In this document: positions 48,435-57,579 of the stretch, one piece after another
How the letters are laid out: the number at the start of each line of letters is the position of its first letter
Numbering within the stretch: the first letter of the stretch is position 1
Origin: Candidatus Paracaedimonas acanthamoebae
GTDB lineage: Bacteria; Pseudomonadota; Alphaproteobacteria; Caedimonadales; Caedimonadaceae
Direction: 5' to 3'
DNA length: 64,000 nt
Assembly: GCA_017307065.1 (NCBI GenBank)
Contig: JAFKGL010000017.1
Location: 1-64,000, forward strand
Notes under the pieces: model-generated
Database searches by the model: none
The model's input: only the letters and a program-made list of their open reading frames with translations
Told to the model about the DNA's origin: nothing
Position numbers and translations under genes: made by a program

Positions 48435-48530
48435 ATGTTCTCTCCTCTCCTTTGGAGTGCCCAGAAAAGAATAAAAATAGTTTTCTTTGCTGTGATTCTT
48501 CTGTGGATAGGCGTATGGTGGGCTTTATGA
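48435..48530 (+). CDS. Putative 31-residue membrane peptide upstream of znuC
   Basis: ATG 48435 opens a 31-codon frame with AAGGTGG a few bases upstream. The peptide has a short polar start with Lys/Arg near 11-14 and one strongly hydrophobic helix (IVFFAVILLWIGVWWAL) to its end. Its TGA overlaps the ATG of znuC (ATGA), a classic coupling arrangement. It may be a real single-pass small protein that assists the ABC transporter, or a leader peptide that controls znuC translation. Short length means chance cannot be excluded. Confidence 0.5.
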   Translation: MFSPLLWSAQKRIKIVFFAVILLWIGVWWAL

Positions 48531-49300
48531 CGAAAGATCTAAAGTCTGTTCTAAGTTTTAAAAATGTTTCTGTTTCTTATAAAAATCATCTTGCCCTGGA
48601 TAATATTTCGATCGACTTTTTTGAGGGATCTTTAACGGCAGTATTGGGACCTAATGGAGGGGGAAAAAGTACTCTCTTGAAGGCTATTTTGGGCCTCGTT
48701 CCCTTGCAAAAGGGTGAAATTCAGCGTTTTTATCCAAAACTTACTGATATCGCTTACCTTGCGCAACAAACTGAGGTCGATCGCACATTTCCTCTAACGG
48801 TGTATGATGTTGTTGCACTTGGTTTATCTCAAGCCAAAGGTTTTTTCCAAGAAATAGATCAAAAAACAGATGCAACCATTCAAAAAGCGCTAGAAAAAGT
48901 CGGTCTAAAAGACATTGCTCATCGATCTTTACACATGCTTTCGGGAGGGCAGTTCCAGCGCATCCTTTTTGCTCGGACTATGCTACAGGATGCAAAGATT
49001 ATTCTTCTTGATGAGCCATTTGCAGCTGTGGATAGATACACAATGGAAGACCTTATTAAGATTGTTCAAGGTTGGACAACAGAGGGGCGGACTGTCATTA
49101 TTGTCTCTCATGATTTAGAGATTGTGCAAAGTTATTTTCCCCAATCGCTTTTATTGGCGCGGAGTGTTATTGCTTATGGTGCTACAAAACAGGTTCTTAC
49201 TCTTGAGAACTTGCGTCAAGCGAAGAGAAGTTCGGGCGAGTGGGAAGTTTCAAATTTAGAAAATGATAAAACAATGCAGTTTTTTAAAGACGATGTATGA
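48527..49300 (+). CDS. znuC: Zinc/manganese ABC transporter ATP-binding protein
   Basis: This 257-residue ABC ATPase has P-loop GPNGGGKSTLLKAILGL, Q-loop LAQQTEVDRTF, signature LSGGQFQRILFARTM and Walker B IILLDEPFAAVD, close to the ZnuC/MntB metal-import subgroup. I use ATG 48527; the frame to 48428 runs through the small peptide ORF and looks noncoding. It overlaps znuB by eight bases. With znuB and znuA it imports Zn2+ or Mn2+. Confidence 0.9.
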   Translation: MTKDLKSVLSFKNVSVSYKNHLALDNISIDFFEGSLTAVLGPNGGGKSTLLKAILGLVPLQKGEIQRFYPKLTDIAYLAQQTEVDRTFPLTVYDVVALGLSQAKGFFQEIDQKTDATIQKALEKVGLKDIAHRSLHMLSGGQFQRILFARTMLQDAKIILLDEPFAAVDRYTMEDLIKIVQGWTTEGRTVIIVSHDLEIVQSYFPQSLLLARSVIAYGATKQVLTLENLRQAKRSSGEWEVSNLENDKTMQFFKDDV

Positions 49301-50138
49301 GTTTTTTATAGAACCTTTTGGAACATATCCCTTTTTAAGGCGTGCATTGATTGCGTGTATTGCCCTTTCAATGGGGTGCGCCCCTGTAGGCGTTCTTCTC
49401 GTTTTAAGGCGAATGAGCTTGATGGGAGATGCCCTTTCTCATTCTGTTTTACCCGGAGTTGCTCTAGGCTATTTATTTATGGGGCTTTCTCTCCCAGCCA
49501 TGGGAATTGGAGGGATGTTTTCTGGGCTTATAGTTGCTCTTCTCGCAAGTTTTATTTCTCGGAAAACTGTTCTGAAAGAAGATGCTAGTTTTGTGGGGTT
49601 TTATTTAATTGCTTTAGCGCTAGGTGCTATTCTCGTCTCAACTAAGGGAAAAAATATTGACCTCATGCATATCCTTTTTGGATCTATTTTAGCTGTTGAT
49701 AAGGCCTCTCTTCTTTTGATTGCGGGGATTACAACGATCAGTTTATTTGTGATGGCATTAATTTTTCGACCTTTGGTACTTGAGTGTTTTGATCCTATTT
49801 TTATGAGATCAATAGGGGGGCGTGGAAGCTTATATCATCTTATTTTTATGGGGCTTGTGGTTTTAAATATGGTTTCAGCTTTTCAGGCCTTAGGAACTTT
49901 AATGGCCTTGGGGATGATGATGCTTCCAGCTATTACAGCGCGCTTTTGGGCAAGAGAAATATGGTCTCTTTATCTTGTTGCGATTCTTGTAGCCATTGTA
50001 TCTGGTTTTTTGGGGCTGGTGTTTTCTTATCATTATGGATGGCCTTCTGGACCAGCAATTATTTTAACGTCAGGGGTTTTATATCTCGTGACCGTTGTTT
50101 TTGGTCCTTATGGTAGCTTAAGGTGTCGACGCACATGA
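49293..50138 (+). CDS. znuB: Zinc/manganese ABC transporter permease
   Basis: The membrane subunit of the ABC-3 family has about eight to nine helices and the conserved MSLMGDALSHSVLPGVALGY segment near 38-57. I start at ATG 49293 (MYEFF, 281 residues), which overlaps the end of znuC by eight bases. Its stop overlaps the start of znuA (ATGA), so the three genes are coupled. Confidence 0.9.
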   Translation: MYEFFIEPFGTYPFLRRALIACIALSMGCAPVGVLLVLRRMSLMGDALSHSVLPGVALGYLFMGLSLPAMGIGGMFSGLIVALLASFISRKTVLKEDASFVGFYLIALALGAILVSTKGKNIDLMHILFGSILAVDKASLLLIAGITTISLFVMALIFRPLVLECFDPIFMRSIGGRGSLYHLIFMGLVVLNMVSAFQALGTLMALGMMMLPAITARFWAREIWSLYLVAILVAIVSGFLGLVFSYHYGWPSGPAIILTSGVLYLVTVVFGPYGSLRCRRT

Positions 50139-51022
50139 AGAAATGGAGTTTTGTATTTCTCATCTTGTTAGTTCAAAGTTCTTTGGGGTGGGCTCACTCA
50201 ATCCCAAAGATTGTCGTAAGCTTTAGTATTCTCAAGGATCTTGTTGAAAATGTCGGAGGAGAAGCCGTCACAGTTACCTCTCTGGTTGGTCCTAATAGTG
50301 ATGCGCATGTTTTTGAGCCCACCCCTGAAAGCGCTCAACTGATTTCAGAAGCTGACTTAATCCTGATGAATGGCCTAGGATTTGAAGGATGGATGCCTCG
50401 CCTTGTGGAGTCAACAAAGACAAAAGCCAAAATTGTTATGGTATCTCAAAATATTAAACCTCGTGCTTTTATGCAGGGAGTTGAATCTTCTCCAGATCCA
50501 CATGCCTGGAATGATGTTCAAAATGTGATGATTTATATCGATAATATTGAGAAGGCTCTTTTAGAGTTAATCCCGCAATCCGCAGACCTTATTCGAAGAA
50601 ATGCGGCTCATTACCGTCAACAGCTCACAGATTTGGAAGCATGGATTTATAAAGAGCTTGAAAGTATACCTCTTCAGCAAAGAATTGTGATTACGGCTCA
50701 TGATGCTTTTGGTTATTTCAGTGAAGCCTATCACATAAAATTTTTAGCGCCCCAAGGGCTCAGTACGGAAAGTGAGCCTTCTGCTCAAGAAGTTGTTAAT
50801 CTTATTAAAGAAATAAAAAAACACGGAATTAAGGTGGTTTTTATTGAAAATATTACGAATGAGCGTTTAATCCGACATATTGCAGAAGAAACAGGGGCCT
50901 CTATTGGTGGAATGTTGTATTCAGATGCCCTTTCTGAGAAAAAGCAACCTGCTTCTACTTATATCGATATGATGAAGGTAAATATACATCTCTTAAAATT
51001 AGGGATGTTAAATAATAAATAA
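50135..51022 (+). CDS. znuA: Periplasmic zinc/manganese-binding protein of ABC importer
   Basis: The 295-residue cluster A-I substrate-binding protein has a signal peptide (MKKWSFVFLILLVQSSLGWAHS). Metal ligands expected in the family are in NSDAHVFEPTP, SPDPHAWND and ITAHDAFGYF. There is no long His-rich loop such as Zn-specific ZnuA proteins often have, so manganese is a real alternative. I start at ATG 50135, which overlaps the znuB stop. The operon ends here, followed by an AT-rich gap. Confidence 0.88.
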   Translation: MKKWSFVFLILLVQSSLGWAHSIPKIVVSFSILKDLVENVGGEAVTVTSLVGPNSDAHVFEPTPESAQLISEADLILMNGLGFEGWMPRLVESTKTKAKIVMVSQNIKPRAFMQGVESSPDPHAWNDVQNVMIYIDNIEKALLELIPQSADLIRRNAAHYRQQLTDLEAWIYKELESIPLQQRIVITAHDAFGYFSEAYHIKFLAPQGLSTESEPSAQEVVNLIKEIKKHGIKVVFIENITNERLIRHIAEETGASIGGMLYSDALSEKKQPASTYIDMMKVNIHLLKLGMLNNK

Positions 51023-51157
51023 ATAAAATTACCTCTACTTAAAGTATAGTATTTTTTATCAAAAATCTATTTTCAAACAAATATTATATTTTTAAATAGC
51101 CATATTTAACAAAATATTGTAGTTTTTATTGTATAAATCGTCTTTCTGATTCTTTGT

Positions 51158-51186
51158 TTGACAAAGAGGGTGGTTTTGGATATATT
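51158..51186 (+). promoter_or_regulatory. Strong sigma-70 promoter of carD
   Basis: Perfect TTGACA, 17-base spacer, then TATATT (five of six). The predicted transcript starts near 51193, about 30 bases before the carD ATG at 51223. This is the best consensus promoter I see in the window and argues against a carD start further upstream. Confidence 0.7.
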
Positions 51187-51222
51187 GTGGGCGCATTACC
51201 TAATCAATCTTGGGGATTTAAA

Positions 51223-51720
51223 ATGATTCAAAACCGTGCTTTTTCGAGTGGTGATCTTGTCGTATATCCAGCACATGGTGTTGGAAAAGTAATGTCAATT
51301 GAAACACAGGAAGTTGCAGGTCATGAACTTCAAGTTTTTGTAATCTCTTTTTCAAAAAACCGGATGACTCTGCGGTTGCCAATGAAGAAAGCACACGATG
51401 CCGGATTACGTGCCTTAAGTACAGAAAATGAAGTCGAAAAAGCCCTTGGAACATTAAAAAAGAAAATAAAATCTAAGAAGGCCATTTGGTCGCGTCGCGC
51501 CCAGGAATATGAAATGAAAATTTCTTCAGGAGAATTAACTTCGATTGCAGAAGTTATTCGTGAACTTTATCGAAGTGTAGATCAGCCAGACCAATCTTAT
51601 AGTGAACGTCAAATTTATCAATCAGCTCTCCAACGTTTGGCTTCTGAAATCGCCGCTATTGAAGCCATTGATGAAAATCAAGCGATTGCACGGGTTGAAG
51701 AGATCTTGCAGGCTGCTTAG
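51223..51720 (+). CDS. carD: CarD-family transcriptional regulator
   Basis: This 165-residue protein has an N-terminal CarD/TRCF RNA-polymerase-interacting domain (SSGDLVVYPAHGVGKV, residues 8-23; RLPMKKAHDAGLR) and a helical C-terminal DNA-binding part (about 75-160) with RRAQEYEMKISSGELTSIAEVIRELY. CarD binds the RNA polymerase beta subunit and stabilises open complexes at promoters such as rRNA promoters. ATG 51223 is preferred, since GGGG lies upstream and the promoter overlaps any earlier start. Confidence 0.93.
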   Translation: MIQNRAFSSGDLVVYPAHGVGKVMSIETQEVAGHELQVFVISFSKNRMTLRLPMKKAHDAGLRALSTENEVEKALGTLKKKIKSKKAIWSRRAQEYEMKISSGELTSIAEVIRELYRSVDQPDQSYSERQIYQSALQRLASEIAAIEAIDENQAIARVEEILQAA

Positions 51721-51789
51721 TTTCTGATTCTCTGGTATCAGGGGTTAATTTAAAGGAGAAAGAATTTTTCTCCATGGTCTCTTAATTTC

Positions 51790-52815
51790 ATGAAACTGCT
51801 TGAAAATAATCGTCTTTTTGCACTTTTATTATTTATTGGAAGTGCTCTTATTTTTGTGATGGTTCTCTTGGGAGGGGTGACACGTTTGTCAGGCTCGGGC
51901 CTTTCAATCGTTGAATGGCAACTCTTTCAAGGAATATTCCCTCCGTTAACGCAGCATGATTGGATGGCGCTGTTCTCTCAATACCAAGCTTCACCTGAGT
52001 ATCAAAAAATTAATTTCGGAATGGGATTAATAGAATTTAAGCAGATTTTCTGGCTTGAATATATCCATAGATTGTGGGGACGCTTAATAGGTCTTTATTT
52101 TCTTTTCTTGATTTTTTATGCCCTAAGGAAAAAAAGTTTAAGATCTTATGTGGCGTCTCTTTTGGCTTTATGGGTGCTGGGGGGCATTCAAGGTGTGGTT
52201 GGATGGTATATGGTTAAGAGTGGACTCGTTGAAGATCCTTATGTAAGTCCTTATCGTCTTTCTATGCATTTGATGTTAGCTATTCTGACGTATGGCTGGG
52301 CTTTGAATTTAGGATTGAAGCTATGGTACGCGCGAAAAGGAACCTGGAATTATAGAGAAATCACAGCGGTAAGTTTTGTTTTGTTAACGATTCTATTTGG
52401 GGGGCTTGTCGCTGGCCATAAGGCAGGGCTTATTTATAACACATTCCCTTTGATGGGTGAGACGTGGATTCCTGAGGAGTTATTTTTTGAAACGCCTTGG
52501 TGGAAAGATCTTATTCATAACCCTGTCAGTATCCAATTTATTCATCGTCTTTTAGCGATGATAACTTTCATATTTTTAGGTTATCTTGCCCTACAAAGGC
52601 GAGGCTTTTATAGTGTTGTCTTTGCAATTGCAACCCTGCAGGCAATTTTGGGAATTTCCACACTTTTATTGCACGTTCCTCTTTTCTTAGCTGCGTCACA
52701 TCAAGCCATCGCCATTGTTTTATTAACAAGCCTTTGGATTGCTTTCTATCAACGCTTTGATTCCAGGCAGGTCTTTTCCTTCAAGCCATTCAAGAAAAGC
52801 ACCTCCTGCTGTTGA
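51790..52815 (+). CDS. ctaA: Heme A synthase (COX15/CtaA type 2)
   Basis: The 341-residue membrane protein oxidises heme O to heme A for cytochrome aa3 oxidase. Eight helices are seen. The starting motif GGVTRLSGSGLSIVEW (about 28-43) and the heme-ligand histidines in EYIHRLWGR, RLSMHLMLA, QFIHRLLAM and ASHQAIAIV are intact. Its presence predicts an aa3-type terminal oxidase elsewhere in the genome. Its last about 25 codons run into the antisense strand of pgk. Confidence 0.94.
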   Translation: MKLLENNRLFALLLFIGSALIFVMVLLGGVTRLSGSGLSIVEWQLFQGIFPPLTQHDWMALFSQYQASPEYQKINFGMGLIEFKQIFWLEYIHRLWGRLIGLYFLFLIFYALRKKSLRSYVASLLALWVLGGIQGVVGWYMVKSGLVEDPYVSPYRLSMHLMLAILTYGWALNLGLKLWYARKGTWNYREITAVSFVLLTILFGGLVAGHKAGLIYNTFPLMGETWIPEELFFETPWWKDLIHNPVSIQFIHRLLAMITFIFLGYLALQRRGFYSVVFAIATLQAILGISTLLLHVPLFLAASHQAIAIVLLTSLWIAFYQRFDSRQVFSFKPFKKSTSCC

Positions 52816-53922
52816 TAAATAGCTAAAATCATGCGTGGATTTGGCCTGAGCGAGAGCTGCTAAAGTTTCGCCCCCCCCTGCAATACTGAAGAGCTTTTGA
52901 TGGCGACTTAATTCTGCCACGGCTTGAGCAAGTGCAGTGGTTCCTTGGTCAAAGGGGGGTATTTCAAACACCCCAAGAGGGCCGTTCCAGACTAAAGTAC
53001 GAACTTGATTGAGCTTAGACTTAAAAAGAGAAATGGTTTCTGGGCCAATATCTAAAATTTTAAATTCTTGAGGAATGTGAGAAAGATTAAGAGTCATAAT
53101 TTTGTCGGTTTCGAAAGTGCCTGTTGCATCGACAGGGAGGACGATTTCAACTTGTTTTTCGTGGGCTAATTTTTCAATCTCTCGCGTTGTTTCAAGCATG
53201 GAAGGTTCATAAAGAGAGGTTCCAATTTCAATATGGCGTGCTTTTAAAAATGTGTTTGCAATTCCTCCACTGAGCATCAGTATATCAACTTTGCTTAAAA
53301 GATTTTTTAGAAGGTCTAATTTTGTTGATACCTTAGAGCCAGCAACAATGGCGGCGAGAGGTCTTTGTGGCGCTTGTAAAGCTTGAGACAGAGCGTTAAT
53401 TTCTTTTGTCATAAGAAGTCCTGGGAAAGAAGGCAAATACTGCGTAATAGCATGCACTGAGGCATGAGCTCTGTGCGATACGGCAAAGCCATCATTGACA
53501 TAAAGATCTCCTAATTTCGCAAGTTCTTGAGCGAAATGAAGATCATTTTCTTCTTCCTCAGGGTGGAAACGGAGATTTTCTAACAAAACAATCTCGCCAC
53601 TCTTGAGATTTTGAGTCGCTTGTTGTGCGTGAGGACCAATACAGTCTTCAGCAAAAAAAATAGATTTCTTCCAACATTTTTCTAAGGTAGGTAAAATCTG
53701 TTTAAGTGACAACTCAGCGGCCACTTTTCCTTTGGGGCGACCAAAATGTGAGATAAGAACAATGCTTGCTCCCTTTTGAATAAGATAGTCAATGGTTGGC
53801 AAAAGACTTAAGATTCTAGAATTATCAAGAATCTCTCCCTCTTTAGTCGGAACGTTAAGATCTGCTCGTAGAATAACTTTTTTGTTTTTGAGGTCAATTT
53901 TATCAAGGTTTGGGAGAGACAT
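52723..53922 (-). CDS. pgk: Phosphoglycerate kinase
   Basis: The 399-residue glycolytic/gluconeogenic enzyme has RADLNVPTKEGEI (about 21-33), SHFGRPKG (62-69), and the C-terminal nucleotide-binding GGGETLAAL and STAGGAFLEWLEGKDLPGI. I use ATG 53922 (MSLPNL) with AAAGGA eight bases upstream rather than the longer frame to 53949. Its 3' end overlaps ctaA by 93 bases tail to tail. No gapA, fba or other glycolysis gene is adjacent. Confidence 0.95.
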   Translation of the reverse strand: MSLPNLDKIDLKNKKVILRADLNVPTKEGEILDNSRILSLLPTIDYLIQKGASIVLISHFGRPKGKVAAELSLKQILPTLEKCWKKSIFFAEDCIGPHAQQATQNLKSGEIVLLENLRFHPEEEENDLHFAQELAKLGDLYVNDGFAVSHRAHASVHAITQYLPSFPGLLMTKEINALSQALQAPQRPLAAIVAGSKVSTKLDLLKNLLSKVDILMLSGGIANTFLKARHIEIGTSLYEPSMLETTREIEKLAHEKQVEIVLPVDATGTFETDKIMTLNLSHIPQEFKILDIGPETISLFKSKLNQVRTLVWNGPLGVFEIPPFDQGTTALAQAVAELSRHQKLFSIAGGGETLAALAQAKSTHDFSYLSTAGGAFLEWLEGKDLPGIKALIESNPKAC

Positions 53923-54109
53923 AGAGTATTTCCTTTTGTTAAATTTCAATTAGATGCAGCGTAGCTTAGAAAAAACCTTCTTTCGAGTATATTTTTTCCT
54001 AGCCGAGTCGCAAGGGCTTTGGTAGTATCCTCAACAAATGTAAGCTTGGTTTCTTAAATTTAAATGATCATCAACAATTCTTAATTATCTTATTTAATAC
54101 GTGGGTTTC

Positions 54110-55318
54110 ATGGAACAATCTATTGAAAAATATTCAGTTTTTTCTCTTCCTAAAAGTATTTGGGGAATAGGAATCGTCACTTTATTGGTTAATTTATCTT
54201 CTGTGATTATCTTTAGTCTCTCTCCCATTTATCTTACGACAGTTTTGGGGGTATCCACTTTTGATCTGGGGATTTTAGAAGGGTTTGTGGAAGCAACTTC
54301 TTGGTTTACAAGAATTTTCGCAGGGGTACTGAGCGATTTTCTTTATCGACGTAAGCCAATTCTCGTTTTTGCGTATGCTCTCTCGGCATTATCTCGTCCT
54401 ATTTTTGCACTTGCTCCTTCCCTTGGATGGATTGCAGGAGCCCGCTTAATTGATCGTATTAGCAATGGATTGCAAGCAACGCCGCGAGAGGCTTTAGTAG
54501 GAGACTTGGCGCCTAAAAGTTTGAAAGGTACTTGTTTTGGGTTGCGTCAGACATTATCCATGATTGGTTCTTTTGCGGGGGCGGGTGTGGTCATGTTTTT
54601 GATGCATCATACGAATGAGAATTATGAGATCATCTTTTGGGCTGCGGCTATTCCTCCTGTTCTTGCAGTCTTAGCCCTTATATTATTTGTGCAAGATTCT
54701 CCTATCGCGGACCGTCATCATGCAAAAATTTCTTTTTGGGCTCATCTTAAACATACACGTCACCTCAATAAGCAATATTGGCGTGTTGTCTTTGTTGCGG
54801 GTATTTTTATGCTCTCAAACTACAGTGGTGCCTATATGATTTTACAAGGGACAAACCAAGGACTTTCGCCAAGTCAAGTGCCGGCTCTTATGGTTTTGCA
54901 AAATCTTTTTGCATTTGCGTCAGCCTATCCTATGGGGCGACTTTCAGATCGTTTTGATCGGCGCATCTTAATTGGAATTGGCTTTTTCATTACAATTATT
55001 TCTAATGCTTTCTTTGCCTTGGCTGACGGACCAACTTTTGTTTTGATTGGCGCCAGCTTATGGGGATTACAGATGGGAATGACCCAGAGTTTACTTTTGA
55101 CAAAAGTTGCGGATACAACTTTTACGGAAATTCGGGGAACAGGATTTGGAATTTATTATTTGATTGTGGGACTCACCATTTTTCTTTCAAATACGATTAC
55201 AGGATGGGTTTTCACGCATAAAAGTCCTTCTCTTGCCTTTTGGTTAAGTGCAGGTGCTGCTGGGATTGCTTTAATTCTTCTCCCCTTTATTGAATCTTCT
55301 CAAAAAGCAAAACGTTAA
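54110..55318 (+). CDS. MFS transporter
   Basis: The 402-residue protein has twelve hydrophobic helices with a central loop near 195-215. The A-like motif appears as AGVLSDFLYRRKP near 76-88 and again as GRLSDRFDRRI in the second half. It is intact, in contrast to the broken MFS gene at 14670. I prefer ATG 54110 over GTG 54101. Substrate is unknown; sugar-phosphate, drug or metabolite transport are all possible. Confidence 0.85.
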   Translation: MEQSIEKYSVFSLPKSIWGIGIVTLLVNLSSVIIFSLSPIYLTTVLGVSTFDLGILEGFVEATSWFTRIFAGVLSDFLYRRKPILVFAYALSALSRPIFALAPSLGWIAGARLIDRISNGLQATPREALVGDLAPKSLKGTCFGLRQTLSMIGSFAGAGVVMFLMHHTNENYEIIFWAAAIPPVLAVLALILFVQDSPIADRHHAKISFWAHLKHTRHLNKQYWRVVFVAGIFMLSNYSGAYMILQGTNQGLSPSQVPALMVLQNLFAFASAYPMGRLSDRFDRRILIGIGFFITIISNAFFALADGPTFVLIGASLWGLQMGMTQSLLLTKVADTTFTEIRGTGFGIYYLIVGLTIFLSNTITGWVFTHKSPSLAFWLSAGAAGIALILLPFIESSQKAKR

Positions 55319-55335
55319 ATAAAGAGCTTAATTTC

Positions 55336-56367
55336 ATGAATACAGCGATAAAAACAGATGTTGTTATTATTGGGGCCGGACCCGTTGGTTTATTTGCCAT
55401 TTTTGAATGTGGAATGATGCGTCTTAAATGCCATGTGGTCGATGCCCTTGAAATGGTCGGAGGGCAATGTGCGGCTCTTTATCCTGAGAAGCCAATTTAT
55501 GATATCCCAGGATTTCCACGGATTGAAGCAAGTGAGCTTATTAAGAATTTAGAGACGCAAGCCCAGCCTTTTAATCCTGTTTACCATGTGAATCAGCAGG
55601 TGGAAATTCTCCAGCCGCTTGAGGATAATCGGTGGTTTGTGCAAACTTCCACGGGAACTCAAATTAATACAAAGGTCGTTATTATTGCTGCAGGTGTTGG
55701 TGCTTTTGGTCCTAATCGCCCTCCTTTGGAAGGTATTGAAGCCTATGAAGGAAAAAGTGTTCTCTATTATATTCAAAAACGTGAACAATTTGCAGATCAG
55801 CGCGTTGTGATCGCCGGCGGGGGAGATTCTGCTGTGGATTGGGCTTTATCCCTTTCAGAAATTGCAAAAAAAGTCATGGTTGTTCACAGGCGTCCAAAAT
55901 TCCGCGCTGCCCCTGAATCTGAAGTACAATTGCATCAACTTGTGGCGCAAGGAAAGATAGAACTTGTTGTTCCTTACCAGCTTGATGGATTGCAAGGGCA
56001 TAATGGTCAACTTGATGCGGTGCTTGTAAAAACACTTGAAGGTGAAACGCGGCGTCTTGAAACAGACTATTTGCTACCATTTTTTGGTCTTTCAATGAAT
56101 CTAGGTCCGATCAATGATTGGGGGCTAAATCTTGAAAAGCATCACATTCAGGTTGAGCCAGGGACCTGTTTAACGAATCGTCCTGGGATTCTCGCCATTG
56201 GTGATATTGCAACGTATCCTCATAAACTCAAGCTCATTTTAACGGGATTTTCCGAGGCTGCTCAAGCTGCGCATACGGCAAGAACTTTAGTTCATCCTGG
56301 AGAAGTATGGCATTTTGAGCATTCAACGACGCAGGGTATCCCCCATAAAGAAACAGCGGCGGCTTAA
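55336..56367 (+). CDS. Thioredoxin-reductase-like ferredoxin-NADP+ reductase
   Basis: The 343-residue flavoprotein belongs to the TrxR-like FNR family. FAD motif GAGPVGLFAIFECGMM is at 13-28, the family GGQCAALYPEKPIYDIPGFP block near 42-61, NADPH motif GGGDSAVDWAL near 161-171, and AIGDIATYPHKLKLI near the C-terminus. It has no CxxC redox pair of thioredoxin reductases, as expected. It transfers electrons between NADPH and ferredoxin or flavodoxin. It lies 17 bases after the MFS gene and may be co-transcribed. Confidence 0.9.
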   Translation: MNTAIKTDVVIIGAGPVGLFAIFECGMMRLKCHVVDALEMVGGQCAALYPEKPIYDIPGFPRIEASELIKNLETQAQPFNPVYHVNQQVEILQPLEDNRWFVQTSTGTQINTKVVIIAAGVGAFGPNRPPLEGIEAYEGKSVLYYIQKREQFADQRVVIAGGGDSAVDWALSLSEIAKKVMVVHRRPKFRAAPESEVQLHQLVAQGKIELVVPYQLDGLQGHNGQLDAVLVKTLEGETRRLETDYLLPFFGLSMNLGPINDWGLNLEKHHIQVEPGTCLTNRPGILAIGDIATYPHKLKLILTGFSEAAQAAHTARTLVHPGEVWHFEHSTTQGIPHKETAAA

Positions 56368-56882
56368 GAAGTTTTCTGTTCTAAACGTCGCAAGCTGTGC
56401 TCAAGGTCATCAGTTTTTAAGTCAAATCCAATAAAGATTTGATATTTTTCACAGTGATCAATGATGTTGAGGGAAACAGGGATTGTGACTTCTTTTACTT
56501 TTCGCTGATATTTCTTCTTGCCTTCGAAGAGGATTTCAAGAGGAAAGATTTTCTTAAAAAGAGGGATGCCTTCTTGGTCCGTGATGGCAATGAAATAATT
56601 TCCATTAAGTTTTGAGATCGTTGTATTTCTTAAGGCCCCAAAAACGATTTGAAAACTTAGAAGTGCTTCTTCTTTATCTTTCTCAGCAACTTCTTTAAGA
56701 GATTCAATCTCGAGGCGGGCTACTTCATGAGCTGACGTCGGATCGAAAAAACTCTGACGTGAAAGTTGATGGATGATATTGGTGGTGGGCGCAAAACAAG
56801 AATGATTCTCTAACGGTTGAGAATTCTGGCAGCCGCCTAATGGAAAGAGAAGAATTAATAAAATTGGCCAAAAATATTGCAT
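56364..56882 (-). CDS. Lipoprotein of unknown function
   Basis: The 172-residue product has a lipoprotein signal: a hydrophobic core (WPILLILLFPL) followed by the lipobox LGGC with Cys18. The mature part has a helix rich in Glu/Lys (about 50-80) and a beta-rich C-terminal half (about 90-160). I recognise no family with confidence, though short acylated proteins with such beta cores occur in alphaproteobacterial envelopes. It overlaps the reductase gene by four bases, tail to tail. Confidence 0.65.
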   Translation of the reverse strand: MQYFWPILLILLFPLGGCQNSQPLENHSCFAPTTNIIHQLSRQSFFDPTSAHEVARLEIESLKEVAEKDKEEALLSFQIVFGALRNTTISKLNGNYFIAITDQEGIPLFKKIFPLEILFEGKKKYQRKVKEVTIPVSLNIIDHCEKYQIFIGFDLKTDDLEHSLRRLEQKTS

Positions 56883-57084
56883 GATCGTCTATACTCAAAT
56901 TTAGTTGTTTATATTATCATAAAGGGGTTGATTTGAAGTTGAACCCCAAGTACACCGAGAGGAGGATTTTCTTCTTTCGACCTCTATTTTAGGGAGGTTT
57001 GTTTGTATCATAGGGGAAATTCTCATCATTTTACGCCACTTTAGGAATGATCATAGCTTACTGAAGCATAACTTTTAACACAAG

Positions 57085-57579
57085 ATGGTAAATATGGAAC
57101 AAACATCCGTTCAAAAGAGCATTGTTGAAATTTTTACAGATGGTGCTTGCAGTGGGAATCCCGGCCCTGGAGGATGGGGAGTCATTTTGCGTGCAGAAAG
57201 TGGAGAAGAGAAAGAATTCGCCGGAGGTGAGATCAATACAACCAATAATCGGATGGAATTGATTGCGGCCATTAAAGGCCTTGAAGCTCTAGAAAAGCCA
57301 GTTTTTGTTAAACTTTATACAGATAGTCAATATCTTCAGAATGGAATGAAGCTTTGGCTTTCTAAATGGAAAAGCAATGGTTGGAAAACAGCTGGAAAAG
57401 AGGACGTTAAAAATATCGATCTTTGGCAAAAGCTTGATGTCTTAGCCGCTGACTATGAAATTGAATGGCATTGGGTGAAAGGGCATGCGGGACATCCTGA
57501 AAATGAACGGGCGGATGTTTTAGCCCGGAATGCTATTCTTCAAATTATGATGTCTCAAGAAATCAATCCTCAAAATTAG
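57085..57579 (+). CDS. rnhA: Ribonuclease HI
   Basis: The 164-residue endonuclease cuts RNA in RNA-DNA hybrids. Catalytic residues are visible: Asp in [16 protein letters not shown] (Asp19), Glu in NRMELIAAI, Asp in [10 protein letters not shown], and the C-terminal His and Asp in [17 protein letters not shown] second ATG (57094) is an alternative start. It overlaps the ubiH-type gene by four bases at their 3' ends. Confidence 0.96.
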   Translation: MVNMEQTSVQKSIVEIFTDGACSGNPGPGGWGVILRAESGEEKEFAGGEINTTNNRMELIAAIKGLEALEKPVFVKLYTDSQYLQNGMKLWLSKWKSNGWKTAGKEDVKNIDLWQKLDVLAADYEIEWHWVKGHAGHPENERADVLARNAILQIMMSQEINPQN

